The position numbers and the translations under genes are program-made. Of a stretch of 64,000 bases of DNA, positions 7,931 to 15,007 are shown piece after piece. The DNA is from Actinomadura syzygii (GTDB taxonomy: Bacteria; Actinomycetota; Actinomycetes; Streptosporangiales; Streptosporangiaceae), in NCBI RefSeq assembly GCF_008085905.1, contig NZ_VSFF01000013.1:248001-312000 (forward strand), given 5' to 3'. The notes below the pieces were generated by a model. The model ran no database searches. It worked only from the letters and a program-made list of their open reading frames with translations, and had not been told where the DNA came from. Within the stretch, counting starts at the first letter, position 1; every line of letters starts with the position of its first letter.

Positions 7931-9479
7931 TGTCGCGGTCCTTCCAGTACGGCTCCCGGAGTTTGCGCTTGAGGAGTTTGCCGTTCGGCTCGCGCGGCAT
8001 CGTCTCGATGAAGTCGATCGACTTCGGCCATTTCATCTTGGCGAGCCGTCCCTCCAGGGAGGCGAGGATCTCGGCGGCGAGCGCCGGGCCCGGCTCCACG
8101 CCCTCTGCGGGCTCGACGACGGCCTTGATCTGCTCGCCCCATTCGTCGTCCGGAATGCCGAAGACGGCGACGTCCGCGACCTTCGGATGCAGGACGATCT
8201 CGTTCTCGATCTCGGCCGGGTAGATGTTCGCGCCACCCGAGATGATCAAATCGGCCTTGCGGTCGGACAGGAACAGGAACCCGTCGTCAGTCAGGTAGCC
8301 GATGTCGCCGACGGTGAAGAAGTCCTTGAACCGGTTCTTCTTCGTCTTCTCCTCATCGCCCTTGTACTCGAATTCGACCCCGGCCATCTTCATGTAGATC
8401 GTGCCGTGAGTGCCGTTCGGGACGGGGTTCCCGTCGTCGTCCACGACGAGCAGTTCGCTGATCGGCCAGGCGTTGCCGACCGTTCCTGGATGGGCGCGCC
8501 AGTCGGCGGGGCTCGCAATTGTCCCGCCGCCCTCGGTCGCCGCGTAGTACTCCCAGATGCAGTCGCCCCACCAGTCGAGCATCTGCTGCTTGATCGGCAC
8601 CGGGCAGGGCGCCGCCGCGTGAATGGCGTGCTTCATGCTCGACACGTCGTACCGGGACCGGACGTCCTCAGGCAGCGCCAACAGCCGCTTGAAGTGGGTC
8701 GGGACCATGTGCGTGTTGGTGACGCGCTGGTCCTGGATGAGCCTGAGGGTGTCTTCGGCGGTCCACTTGTCCATGTAGACGAGGGTGTGGCCCATGTGCA
8801 GGGCGGTGCCGCCGAACTGGGTGACAGCGGTGTGGTAATTGGGCGAGGTGATCAGGTGCGCCTCATGCTCGCCCCCCGCCGGACGTCCCGGCGCGATTCC
8901 GAAGAAACTCAGCAGGAATGTCATCAACTCGGCGCTGTCGTCCGGGTCGATGCCCATCAGCGCGCGCTTGACGCCCTTCGGACGCCCGGTCGTCCCGGAC
9001 GTGTAGTGCATGGTCGCGCCGTTGGTCCGCTCATCGGGCAGCGTGTCGGGGTGCCCGTCGACCAGCTCCCCGTACGGGCGGAAGCCGTCGACGTCCCCGA
9101 ACGCGAACCGCCGGTGCGCCCCGATCTCCTCGCCCGCCCGCGCGCCCTCCGCCGCGTACCGCTCGTGGACGAAGAACGCCTTCGCCTCGCTGTCGGCGAC
9201 GATGTACCCGATCTCCGGCCCGGTCAGGTGCCAGTTCACCGGCGTGTAGTACCAGCCCGCCTGGAGCGCCGCCAGGTACAGCACCAGCCCCTCGGACCCG
9301 TTCGGCACGAGCCCGCAGAACCCGTCGCCCGCCTCCAGGCCGAGCCCGCGCAGCCCGTGGACGAGCCGGTTCGCGCGGGACAGCAGCTCGCCCGCGGTGT
9401 GCTCCGTCCCGTCCGGGTCGACGGCCGCGACCCACCCGGGATCGGCCTGCGCCAGCCGCCAAAAACCCAGTGACCCCAT
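7920..9479 (-). CDS. Acyl-CoA synthetase (FadD19-like)
   Basis: A 519-residue ANL-superfamily ligase with A3 (MHYTSGTTGRPKGV) near residue 155, the YAATEGGG A5 motif near 295, the hinge region SGGANIYPAEIE near 420 and the A10 lysine in EPNGKLLKRKLR close to the end. The ATG at 9479 is chosen because GAGGGAGA precedes it by 5 bases; a GTG at 9500 has none. It is the first gene of the leftward operon and divergent from an enoyl-CoA hydratase, exactly the fadD19/echA19 arrangement of mycobacteria, where FadD19 activates C24-branched sterol side chains. Two KstR-like boxes lie in the shared promoter. Function as a steroid-side-chain CoA ligase is inferred from this context. Confidence 0.9.
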   Translation of the reverse strand: MGSLGFWRLAQADPGWVAAVDPDGTEHTAGELLSRANRLVHGLRGLGLEAGDGFCGLVPNGSEGLVLYLAALQAGWYYTPVNWHLTGPEIGYIVADSEAKAFFVHERYAAEGARAGEEIGAHRRFAFGDVDGFRPYGELVDGHPDTLPDERTNGATMHYTSGTTGRPKGVKRALMGIDPDDSAELMTFLLSFFGIAPGRPAGGEHEAHLITSPNYHTAVTQFGGTALHMGHTLVYMDKWTAEDTLRLIQDQRVTNTHMVPTHFKRLLALPEDVRSRYDVSSMKHAIHAAAPCPVPIKQQMLDWWGDCIWEYYAATEGGGTIASPADWRAHPGTVGNAWPISELLVVDDDGNPVPNGTHGTIYMKMAGVEFEYKGDEEKTKKNRFKDFFTVGDIGYLTDDGFLFLSDRKADLIISGGANIYPAEIENEIVLHPKVADVAVFGIPDDEWGEQIKAVVEPAEGVEPGPALAAEILASLEGRLAKMKWPKSIDFIETMPREPNGKLLKRKLREPYWKDRDSAI

Positions 9480-9541
9480 CGGATCTCCCTCGATGACCAC
9501 GGTGAGCGCCGTCCCCCGGCGGACGCCCCGGCGGGCAAAAG

Positions 9542-9555
9542 TAGATCACGTTCTC
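9542..9555. promoter_or_regulatory. KstR-like operator, degenerate copy 1
   Basis: TAGATCACGTTCTC compares with the published KstR pattern TnnAACnnGTTnnA with two mismatches. It lies 63 bases before the ligase start in the divergent promoter region and shares TAGA and GTTCTCGTTT with the second copy at 9597. Confidence 0.5.
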
Positions 9556-9596
9556 GTTTTGCAGATCAAGCCCTACCGACCAAGGATCACTTTAAC

Positions 9597-9610
9597 TAGA
9601 ATCTGTTCTC
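9597..9610. promoter_or_regulatory. KstR-like operator, copy 2
   Basis: TAGAATCTGTTCTC, embedded in AACTAGAATCTGTTCTCGTT, is a near-palindrome with two mismatches to TnnAACnnGTTnnA. It lies 26 bases before the enoyl-CoA hydratase ATG, where a repressor would block its promoter. Confidence 0.6.
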
Positions 9611-9635
9611 GTTTGACATCCACGCTGGAGGACCC

Positions 9636-10448
9636 ATGGCGGACCGGCTGCCGATCAGCACCGAGCACTGCATCGTCGAGCGCGACGGCCACGTCGTCAC
9701 CGTCACGATGAACCGTCCCGAGGCGCGCAACGCGCTCAGCTCCGCCATGCTGGTGGGCCTCGCGGACGCCTGGACCTACATGTCCGAGACGCCGGACGTC
9801 CGCGTCGGCATCCTCACCGGCGCCGCCGGCACCTTCTGCGCGGGCGCCGATTTGAAGGCCATGGCGCAGCAGCCGTCCGACCCCCGGATCCGGGAGCGCA
9901 TGGCCGAGATCCCGAACTTCCACTGGAAGGGCCTGCTCCGCGAGGGACGTCCGACCAAGCCCCTGATCTGCGCGATCGAGGGCTACGCCGTCGCGGGCGG
10001 CACCGAGCTCCTCGTCGGCACCGACCTGCGCGTCGTCGCCGAGAGCGCCACCCTCGGCCTCTACGAGGCGAAGCGCGGCCTCTTCCCGATGGGCGGCTCC
10101 GCGATCCGCCTCCCCCGCCAGATCGGCTACGCCAACGCGATGGACATCCTCCTGACCGCCCGCTCGGTGACCCCCGGCGAGGCCCTGGCGATGGGACTGA
10201 TCAACAAGATCGTCCCGGACGGCACGGCCCTCGCCGCCGCCCGCGACCTCGCGGACCAGATCGCCGCCTGCGGCCCGCTCGCGGTCCAGGCCATCCTGCG
10301 CACCTACCGCGAAACCGAACACCTCCCCGAAGAGGCCGCCCTCAAGATCTCCGACGACCACGGCTGGCCCGTCATAGCCTCCGAAGACGCCAAGGAAGGC
10401 TCCCGAGCCTTCGCCCAAAAACGCCCCGCCGCCTTCAAAGGCCAGTAG
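9636..10448 (+). CDS. Enoyl-CoA hydratase/isomerase family protein (EchA19-like)
   Basis: A 270-residue crotonase-fold protein. The oxyanion-hole motif GAAGTFCAGADLK lies near residue 62 and the second conserved segment, AIEGYAVAGGTELL, near 112, with E119-region acid typical of hydratases. It would add water across 2-enoyl-CoA in beta-oxidation. The ATG follows CTGGAGGACCC. It is divergent from the FadD19-like ligase and shares a promoter region carrying two KstR-like boxes, matching the mycobacterial fadD19/echA19 pair where EchA19 hydrates the steroid side-chain enoyl-CoA. Confidence 0.92.
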   Translation: MADRLPISTEHCIVERDGHVVTVTMNRPEARNALSSAMLVGLADAWTYMSETPDVRVGILTGAAGTFCAGADLKAMAQQPSDPRIRERMAEIPNFHWKGLLREGRPTKPLICAIEGYAVAGGTELLVGTDLRVVAESATLGLYEAKRGLFPMGGSAIRLPRQIGYANAMDILLTARSVTPGEALAMGLINKIVPDGTALAAARDLADQIAACGPLAVQAILRTYRETEHLPEEAALKISDDHGWPVIASEDAKEGSRAFAQKRPAAFKGQ

Positions 10449-10546
10449 TCGACAGAGGGTAGTCATTCAACCACGATTCGATGGTATGTTCGACCAGGAG
10501 ACAGGCCCTGCCGGCCCCGCGGCACCCCCTGGATGGAGAACAAACC

Positions 10547-10876
10547 ATGAGTACGCTGGCGAGTATGACCGCTCAGCCCGCGCCGGACCCCGCCTCCGAC
10601 CGTCCCGCCGACCCCGGCTACGACCCGGTGGCGATCTTCGACGCGCTGCCCGAGCGATTCCGCGCCGACTTCCGCGCCGACTACGAGGCCGCCCTCGACG
10701 CCGCCCACGACCTCGCGAAGTTCAAGCAGATCCGCGAGGTCCTGCACCTATGGAGGCTGCGCTCCGTGGCCTATGCGCACCCCCACTACGAAGACGCCAT
10801 CAAGGCCGCCAAGGAAGGGCGGCACGAGGAGTTCCTAGGCGCCGACCAGATCCCCGGGTGGGCCGGCCGCCTGTGA
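10547..10876 (+). CDS. DUF6247-like small protein, probable antitoxin
   Basis: A 109-residue protein beginning MSTLASMTAQP after GGAG. The first 35 residues are Pro/Asp-rich; the rest (FDALPERFRADFRADYEAA, then a WRLRSVAYAHPHYEDA helix) resembles a family of small actinobacterial proteins (DUF6247) commonly placed directly before RelE/ParE-like genes. Its TGA overlaps the next gene's GTG (GTGA), indicating coupled translation. I infer an antitoxin role from this context. The upstream frame from 10481 has no better start. Confidence 0.6.
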   Translation: MSTLASMTAQPAPDPASDRPADPGYDPVAIFDALPERFRADFRADYEAALDAAHDLAKFKQIREVLHLWRLRSVAYAHPHYEDAIKAAKEGRHEEFLGADQIPGWAGRL

Positions 10877-11131
10877 CGCTCAAGTTCGGCGGCTTCTTCG
10901 GCCGCGCCCTGAACGAGCTGAACGGACTCCCCGAGCAGGTACGGGACGGCCCCCCTGCTGGACCGACTCCTGGAACTCCTTGAGGCACCTTGGGATTCCA
11001 TGCCGGAGCGCCGCGGTGAGACCTTCATGAGGCAGGCGTACTTCGGGGACGACGCCCAAGGGCTCCTTACCTTCTACATAGTCGACGAGGGCGACCTCCT
11101 CTGTGTCACCGACATCGTGTGGCTCGGATGA
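10873..11131 (+). pseudogene. RelE/ParE-like toxin gene broken by a frameshift
   Basis: Translation from the GTG at 10873 gives VTLKFGGFFGRALNEL and GLPEQVRDG, the typical N-terminus of a RelE/ParE-like partner of DUF6247 proteins, but runs out of homology after about 27 codons and stops at 10983. The plus-one frame then continues convincingly (LLDRLLELLEAPWDSMPE ... AYFGDDAQGLLTFYIVDE ... DIVWLG) to the TGA at 11129-11131. Removing one base in the GGCCCCCC run near 10949-10956 joins them into a protein of about 85 residues. The next gene's ATG overlaps the C-terminal frame's stop (ATGA), so the whole-length frame is the ancestral one. It is either a real inactivated toxin, a slippage site, or a sequencing error in the C run. 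Confidence 0.65.
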
Positions 11132-11322
11132 TCATGGACCGCCCGATCGCGACGGAGGAGGCCAAGGCCGCCGCCGCGTTCGCCGCGCTGGAGGACTGGG
11201 AGGCCGCTGGACATCCCGGCGCCGTCTCCCACGAGGAATTCATGGCGGAGATCCTCAGCACCGACAAGTGCCCCGCGACCACCGAAGACGGTGACCCGAG
11301 CACGCCGAACACGTTCGCTTGA
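11128..11322 (+). CDS. Small helical protein, third gene of toxin-antitoxin-like cassette
   Basis: A 64-residue protein starting MIMDRPIATEEAK whose ATG overlaps the stop of the broken toxin frame. The AAFAALEDWEAAGHPGAVSHEEFMAEIL segment resembles the C-terminal helix of RelB/Phd-like antitoxins, with the typical SHEE motif. The C-terminus is short and polar. It is probably co-transcribed with the two preceding genes; a role as antitoxin or accessory factor is an inference. Confidence 0.5.
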   Translation: MIMDRPIATEEAKAAAAFAALEDWEAAGHPGAVSHEEFMAEILSTDKCPATTEDGDPSTPNTFA

Positions 11323-11456
11323 CGGACGGCGCGCAGGGTGTTGTTTTCTAGGCTGATACATCTATTTCGGTCTGCCCGAAAAGGAGAACGGGTTTGGCGC
11401 GGGCCGTTCGTGGCAGCGGTTAGGGCGAAGCGAGTCACGGAAGGACTGAGCTGGCC

Positions 11457-11876
11457 ATGGCCTTGCATATCGGACGTAGGCGGCACGAGCCACCGGCGGA
11501 TGAGGCGGTGCCGCGGCGGAGCCTCTGGCGTCGGCGGACGGCGGCGACCGACGAGACGGCGACGGCGGGAGCCGGGAGGCGCAGGGCGCCGCGGTGGCTG
11601 CGCAGCAGGCACAACCCGGTAAGCGCGATGATCCTGGCCGCGGGCTGGGCCGCCGTCGTGATCCTCGCCCTCGGCATGCTGCTGACCTGGGGCGACGCCA
11701 ACCCCGGCAACACGCTCGTGGACGCGACACTCGACGCCGGGCGCTGGCTCGCCACCCCGTTCCACGACGTCTTCACGCGGAGCGATCCCGACGAGCAGCT
11801 CTACATCAACTGGACGCTCGCCGGAGTGGTGTACTACGCCCTCGCCCGCACCCTCTCCTGGATGACGAGGTCCTGA
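11457..11876 (+). CDS. Small membrane protein of unknown function
   Basis: A 139-residue protein: about 50 basic, Arg-rich residues, a hydrophobic helix (MILAAGWAAVVILALGMLLTW) near residue 60, an extracytoplasmic loop of some 45 residues, then a second hydrophobic segment (LAGVVYYALARTLSW) near the end. Two-helix hairpin topology with both ends inside is likely. It is followed at once by a strong terminator. I do not recognise a named family. Confidence 0.65.
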   Translation: MALHIGRRRHEPPADEAVPRRSLWRRRTAATDETATAGAGRRRAPRWLRSRHNPVSAMILAAGWAAVVILALGMLLTWGDANPGNTLVDATLDAGRWLATPFHDVFTRSDPDEQLYINWTLAGVVYYALARTLSWMTRS

Positions 11877-11881
11877 CGACC

Positions 11882-11922
11882 CCGGAGCCCCGGCCGCGAG
11901 AAGCGCGCGGCCGGGGCTCCGG
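11882..11922. terminator. Bidirectional terminator hairpin
   Basis: A perfect 17-base stem (CCGGAGCCCCGGCCGCG at 11882-11898 with 11906-11922) and a 7-base loop AGAAGCG, placed between the convergent genes ending at 11876 and 11926. It should stop transcripts from both sides. Confidence 0.85.
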
Positions 11923-11925
11923 CAC

Positions 11926-13035
11926 TCAGGAGTCGGTGATGGTGTTCAGACGGGTTATGGCTTCTACGTATTCGTTGATCAGGTCGTAGATGACCTGGGC
12001 GGACGGTTTTATCTGGTTCATGGAGCCGACTATCTGGCCTACGGGGAAGGTGACCAGTTCGCCGTCGCCGGAGCGGGATATGCGGGGGAGGGCGTCCGCG
12101 ATCAGCATGAACTGCATGGGCATCGGGAGGTAGCCCGGGGAGTTCTCGCTTTCCCATGCGTCCGTCCAGGCGGTTTTGAGGAAGCGGGCGGGCTTGCCCG
12201 TCCAGGCGCGGGAGCGGACGGTGTCGCGGGACGTGGCGTTGAGGAGTTTCGGGAGGGCGCGTTCGGGGGTGTCGGCTTCGGCGACCGTCAGCCAGATGGA
12301 GCCGGTCCAGACGCCGTCGGCGCCGAGGGCCATGCCCGCGGCCATCTGGCGGCCGCGGCCGATGCCGCCCGCGGCGAGGACGACCGTGTCCTCGCCCACC
12401 GCGTCCACGACCTCGGGGATCAGGACCATCGTCGCGACGTCGCCGGTGTGGCCGCCCGCCTCGGTGCCCTGCGCGACGATGATGTCGACGCCGACGTCCA
12501 CCTGCTTGCGGGCGTGCCTGGCGTTAGACGCGAGGCCCGCGACCTTCACGCCGTGCCGGTGCGCCTCCGCCACGACGTCCGCCGGGGGCGGGCCGAGGGC
12601 GTTGGCGAGCAGGGCGATCGGGTGCTTGAGCGCCACCTCGACCTGGGGGCGCGCGGTGACGTCCGTCCAGCCGAGGAGGGCCTTGCCCGCCTGGTCGGTG
12701 GGCGGTTCGACGCCGTGCTCGGCCAGGAGGTCTTCCAGGAACTCCTTGTGCTGGGCCGGGATCATGCCCTGGAGTTTCGCGAGCAGTTCCTCGGCGTCGC
12801 CCATGTCGGCGCCCTCGTACTTGGCGGGCATGACGACGTCCACGCCGTAGGGCCTGCCGCCGACGTGCTCGTCGATCCACGCGAGTTCGAGTTCGAGTTC
12901 CTCGGGGGTGAAGTGCAGGGCGCCGAGGACGCCCATGCCGCCTGCGCGGCTCACCGCCGCGACCACGTCGCGGCAATGACTGAACGCGAAGATCGGGTAC
13001 TCGATGCCGAAAAGTTCGGTGACTCGTGTCCGCAC
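11926..13035 (-). CDS. Nitronate-monooxygenase-like NAD(P)H-dependent flavin oxidoreductase
   Basis: A 369-residue TIM-barrel flavoprotein of the nitronate monooxygenase / 2-nitropropane dioxygenase family. The FMN-binding features AQGTEAGGHTGD near residue 195 and AAGGIGRGRQMAAGMALGAD near 235 are present, and the N-terminus (RTRVTELFGIEYPIF, AFSHCRDVVAAV) has the family's substrate-side motif. It resembles the steroid-associated branch that includes mycobacterial IpdC (Rv3553), needed for breakdown of sterol rings C and D. The GTG at 13035 is preferred over upstream in-frame starts because homologues begin MRTRV. A perfect KstR-type box lies 32 bases upstream, which supports the steroid link. 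Confidence 0.85.
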   Translation of the reverse strand: MRTRVTELFGIEYPIFAFSHCRDVVAAVSRAGGMGVLGALHFTPEELELELAWIDEHVGGRPYGVDVVMPAKYEGADMGDAEELLAKLQGMIPAQHKEFLEDLLAEHGVEPPTDQAGKALLGWTDVTARPQVEVALKHPIALLANALGPPPADVVAEAHRHGVKVAGLASNARHARKQVDVGVDIIVAQGTEAGGHTGDVATMVLIPEVVDAVGEDTVVLAAGGIGRGRQMAAGMALGADGVWTGSIWLTVAEADTPERALPKLLNATSRDTVRSRAWTGKPARFLKTAWTDAWESENSPGYLPMPMQFMLIADALPRISRSGDGELVTFPVGQIVGSMNQIKPSAQVIYDLINEYVEAITRLNTITDS

Positions 13036-13066
13036 AACCCCGACCCTAGGCGGGGGAAGGTGAAAC

Positions 13067-13080
13067 TGCAACAGGTTCTA
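13067..13080. promoter_or_regulatory. KstR-type operator, exact match
   Basis: TGCAACAGGTTCTA fits TnnAACnnGTTnnA at all eight fixed positions, and the flanks AACT and AGTT extend the dyad to 20 bases (13064-13083). It lies 32-45 bases upstream of the nitronate-monooxygenase-like start. Confidence 0.7.
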
Positions 13081-13130
13081 GTTGCGGTGGACGTCGTTAA
13101 GTTACGTCAGGGCTCTGGGTAGAACACGTA

Positions 13131-14165
13131 TCAGGGAGTGGGGTGGGGGGTGGTGCTCGCCGCTGGGGTGGGCGGGGGCTGGTCGGCGAACTTGCCGTCG
13201 GCTCGGCGCGGGGTGGCCGGGGGCGGAGGGGCGGCCGGACGGACGAAGGCGAGGGAGAGGCCGACGAACAGGAGGATCAGGCCGAAGAAGACGCCCGCCC
13301 CGGGGATGTAGCTGCGCAGGAGGTCGATCTTCAGCGCGGTCGAGTTCGCCATGTCGACCAGGTTCCGCTGGTCCTTGTCGACGGTGATGAGGTCGGCCTG
13401 CGCGACGATCATCGAGCCCTTGCCGTTCGGCGTCCGGACGGTGCTGCGGATGTTCTGGCGGTGCTTCACGGGGATGCCCGTGCGCGGGTCGACCCAGACG
13501 GTGTTGTACGCCTCGGTGTACCGGTCGACCTTCTGGTTTCCCGCCTTCTCGGGGAGGCCGAGCATCTTGGCGGGCATCTTGACGTCCAGCCGGGCGGTCT
13601 TCGTCAGCGGGATCGTCTGGGTGAAGCGGTACGCGGTGAGGCCGTGGACTTCTTCGACCGCGTTAAACCGCATCGGCGCCAACTGCCGCGTCGTCATGTC
13701 GTAGAACGGGTAGTCGCGCTTGTGGACGTTCGCGATGGGGAACAGCAGCCCGTACCCCGACATCCGGACGCGGTTGTCGCCGTCGACGTTGGAACCGCAG
13801 CAGTTGGTCAGCTTCCCGGTGCGGCGGTCGAACGCGATGCGGAAGCCTTGGATCTGGACGGGCTTGTCGGGCTTGGCCTGGTTGTAGATGTTGGTGGTGG
13901 AGTCCCAGACGGCGATGTCGCCGTTGCCCTCGTTCGCGCGGACGTCGCCCCGCACGGTGTTCTTCGCCAGGAGGGTGACGTTCTTCTTCAACTTGAGGTC
14001 GGACTCGTCGAAGTACGTGGAGCCCTTCGATTCCAGGGACGTCACCTGGTAGCGGTTCAGCGGCGCCACGACGACCCGGTCGGCCACATAGAAGCGGACG
14101 AGGGGCGCGAGTGCCAGCAAGAACGCGCCCAACCCGATCAGGATCAGGCCGACAGGTCGCCGCAT
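13131..14165 (-). CDS. DUF3068 / PorA-family membrane protein
   Basis: A 344-residue protein with an N-terminal signal-anchor (PVGLILIGLGAFLLALAPL), a long extracytoplasmic beta-rich region, and a second transmembrane helix near residue 290 (AGVFFGLILLFVGLSLAFV), ending in a Pro/Thr-rich tail. The segment RVVVAPLNRYQVTSLE and the repeated mentions of conversion of a voltage-like sequence, with CCGSNVDGDNRV in the middle, match the DUF3068 (PorA-like) family of actinobacteria. Function is unknown. ATG at 14165 follows GGAGGTGG. It faces away from the methyltransferase at 14267 and lies upstream of the flavoprotein gene. Confidence 0.85.
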   Translation of the reverse strand: MRRPVGLILIGLGAFLLALAPLVRFYVADRVVVAPLNRYQVTSLESKGSTYFDESDLKLKKNVTLLAKNTVRGDVRANEGNGDIAVWDSTTNIYNQAKPDKPVQIQGFRIAFDRRTGKLTNCCGSNVDGDNRVRMSGYGLLFPIANVHKRDYPFYDMTTRQLAPMRFNAVEEVHGLTAYRFTQTIPLTKTARLDVKMPAKMLGLPEKAGNQKVDRYTEAYNTVWVDPRTGIPVKHRQNIRSTVRTPNGKGSMIVAQADLITVDKDQRNLVDMANSTALKIDLLRSYIPGAGVFFGLILLFVGLSLAFVRPAAPPPPATPRRADGKFADQPPPTPAASTTPHPTP

Positions 14166-14266
14166 GGACCACCTCCACGGGGGGCTACTGCCCGGTACCC
14201 TACCTCCTGCCAGCGCACCTACCTCCCGCGATCGCCCCGCTCCCCCGGACCCTCAGCGAGGTACCC

Positions 14267-15007
14267 ATGCCGTCCACCGAGCGTCGTGCCACGCTTGGAC
14301 GGTCGGTGCGGCTGCTGAGCGCATTCCGCAAAGAGCAAACCGATCCGGACCATTTCTACGGTCTGATGGCCCGCGACACTGCCGCGCTGCTCGGGACTTA
14401 TGTCGATTTGGGCGGTGCGACCGTTCTCGACGTTGGCACGGGCACCGGGCATTTTGCGCAGGCGCTCGCGGACGCGGGCGCACGGTGCGCGGGTGTCGAC
14501 CATTCTTTGGCTGAATTGACCTCGCTCGGGGTTCCCGCGCCGAACACGATAGTGGGCAGCGCGCTCGCCCTCCCGTTCAGGGCAGGGTCCATCGACGTGT
14601 GTTTCTCGTCTAATGTGCTGGAGCATGTCGTCCGGCCGTGGCGAATGGCGGGCGAAATGGTGCGCGTGACGAAGCCGGGCGGGACGGTCTTCCTGTCGTT
14701 CACCAACTGGCTCTCCCCGTGGGGCGGCCATGAGACGTCGCCTTGGCACTACTTCGGCGGCGACCGGGCGGCCCGGCGCTATGAGCGTCGGAACGGGCGT
14801 CCGCCGAAGAACCTGTATGGCCAGAGCCTGCATCCGGTGTCGGTGTCGGCGGCGCTGGAGTGGGCCCGGGGGCGCGATGACGTGCGCGTCCTGGACGCCC
14901 TTCCCCGCTACCATCCGCGCTGGGCGGAGGGGATCGTCCGGGTTCCGGGGCTGCGGGAGATCGCGACGTGGAATCTCGTCCTGGTGCTGCGAAAGAAGGG
15001 GACGTGA
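14267..15007 (+). CDS. SAM-dependent class I methyltransferase
   Basis: A 246-residue Rossmann-fold methyltransferase. Motif I is VLDVGTGTGHFAQAL near residue 50, followed by the acidic GVDHS, and motif IV/V SSNVLEHVVRPWRMAGEMVRVTKPGG near residue 110, a pattern of the Methyltransf_11 group. The family methylates small molecules or lipid-linked glycans; here the gene is translationally coupled (GTGA overlap) to an acyltransferase and lies next to glycosyltransferases, suggesting a role in cell-envelope glycan or lipid decoration. Mycobacterial homologues sit in the same position beside AftD-region genes, which I mention as background rather than proof. Confidence 0.85.
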   Translation: MPSTERRATLGRSVRLLSAFRKEQTDPDHFYGLMARDTAALLGTYVDLGGATVLDVGTGTGHFAQALADAGARCAGVDHSLAELTSLGVPAPNTIVGSALALPFRAGSIDVCFSSNVLEHVVRPWRMAGEMVRVTKPGGTVFLSFTNWLSPWGGHETSPWHYFGGDRAARRYERRNGRPPKNLYGQSLHPVSVSAALEWARGRDDVRVLDALPRYHPRWAEGIVRVPGLREIATWNLVLVLRKKGT

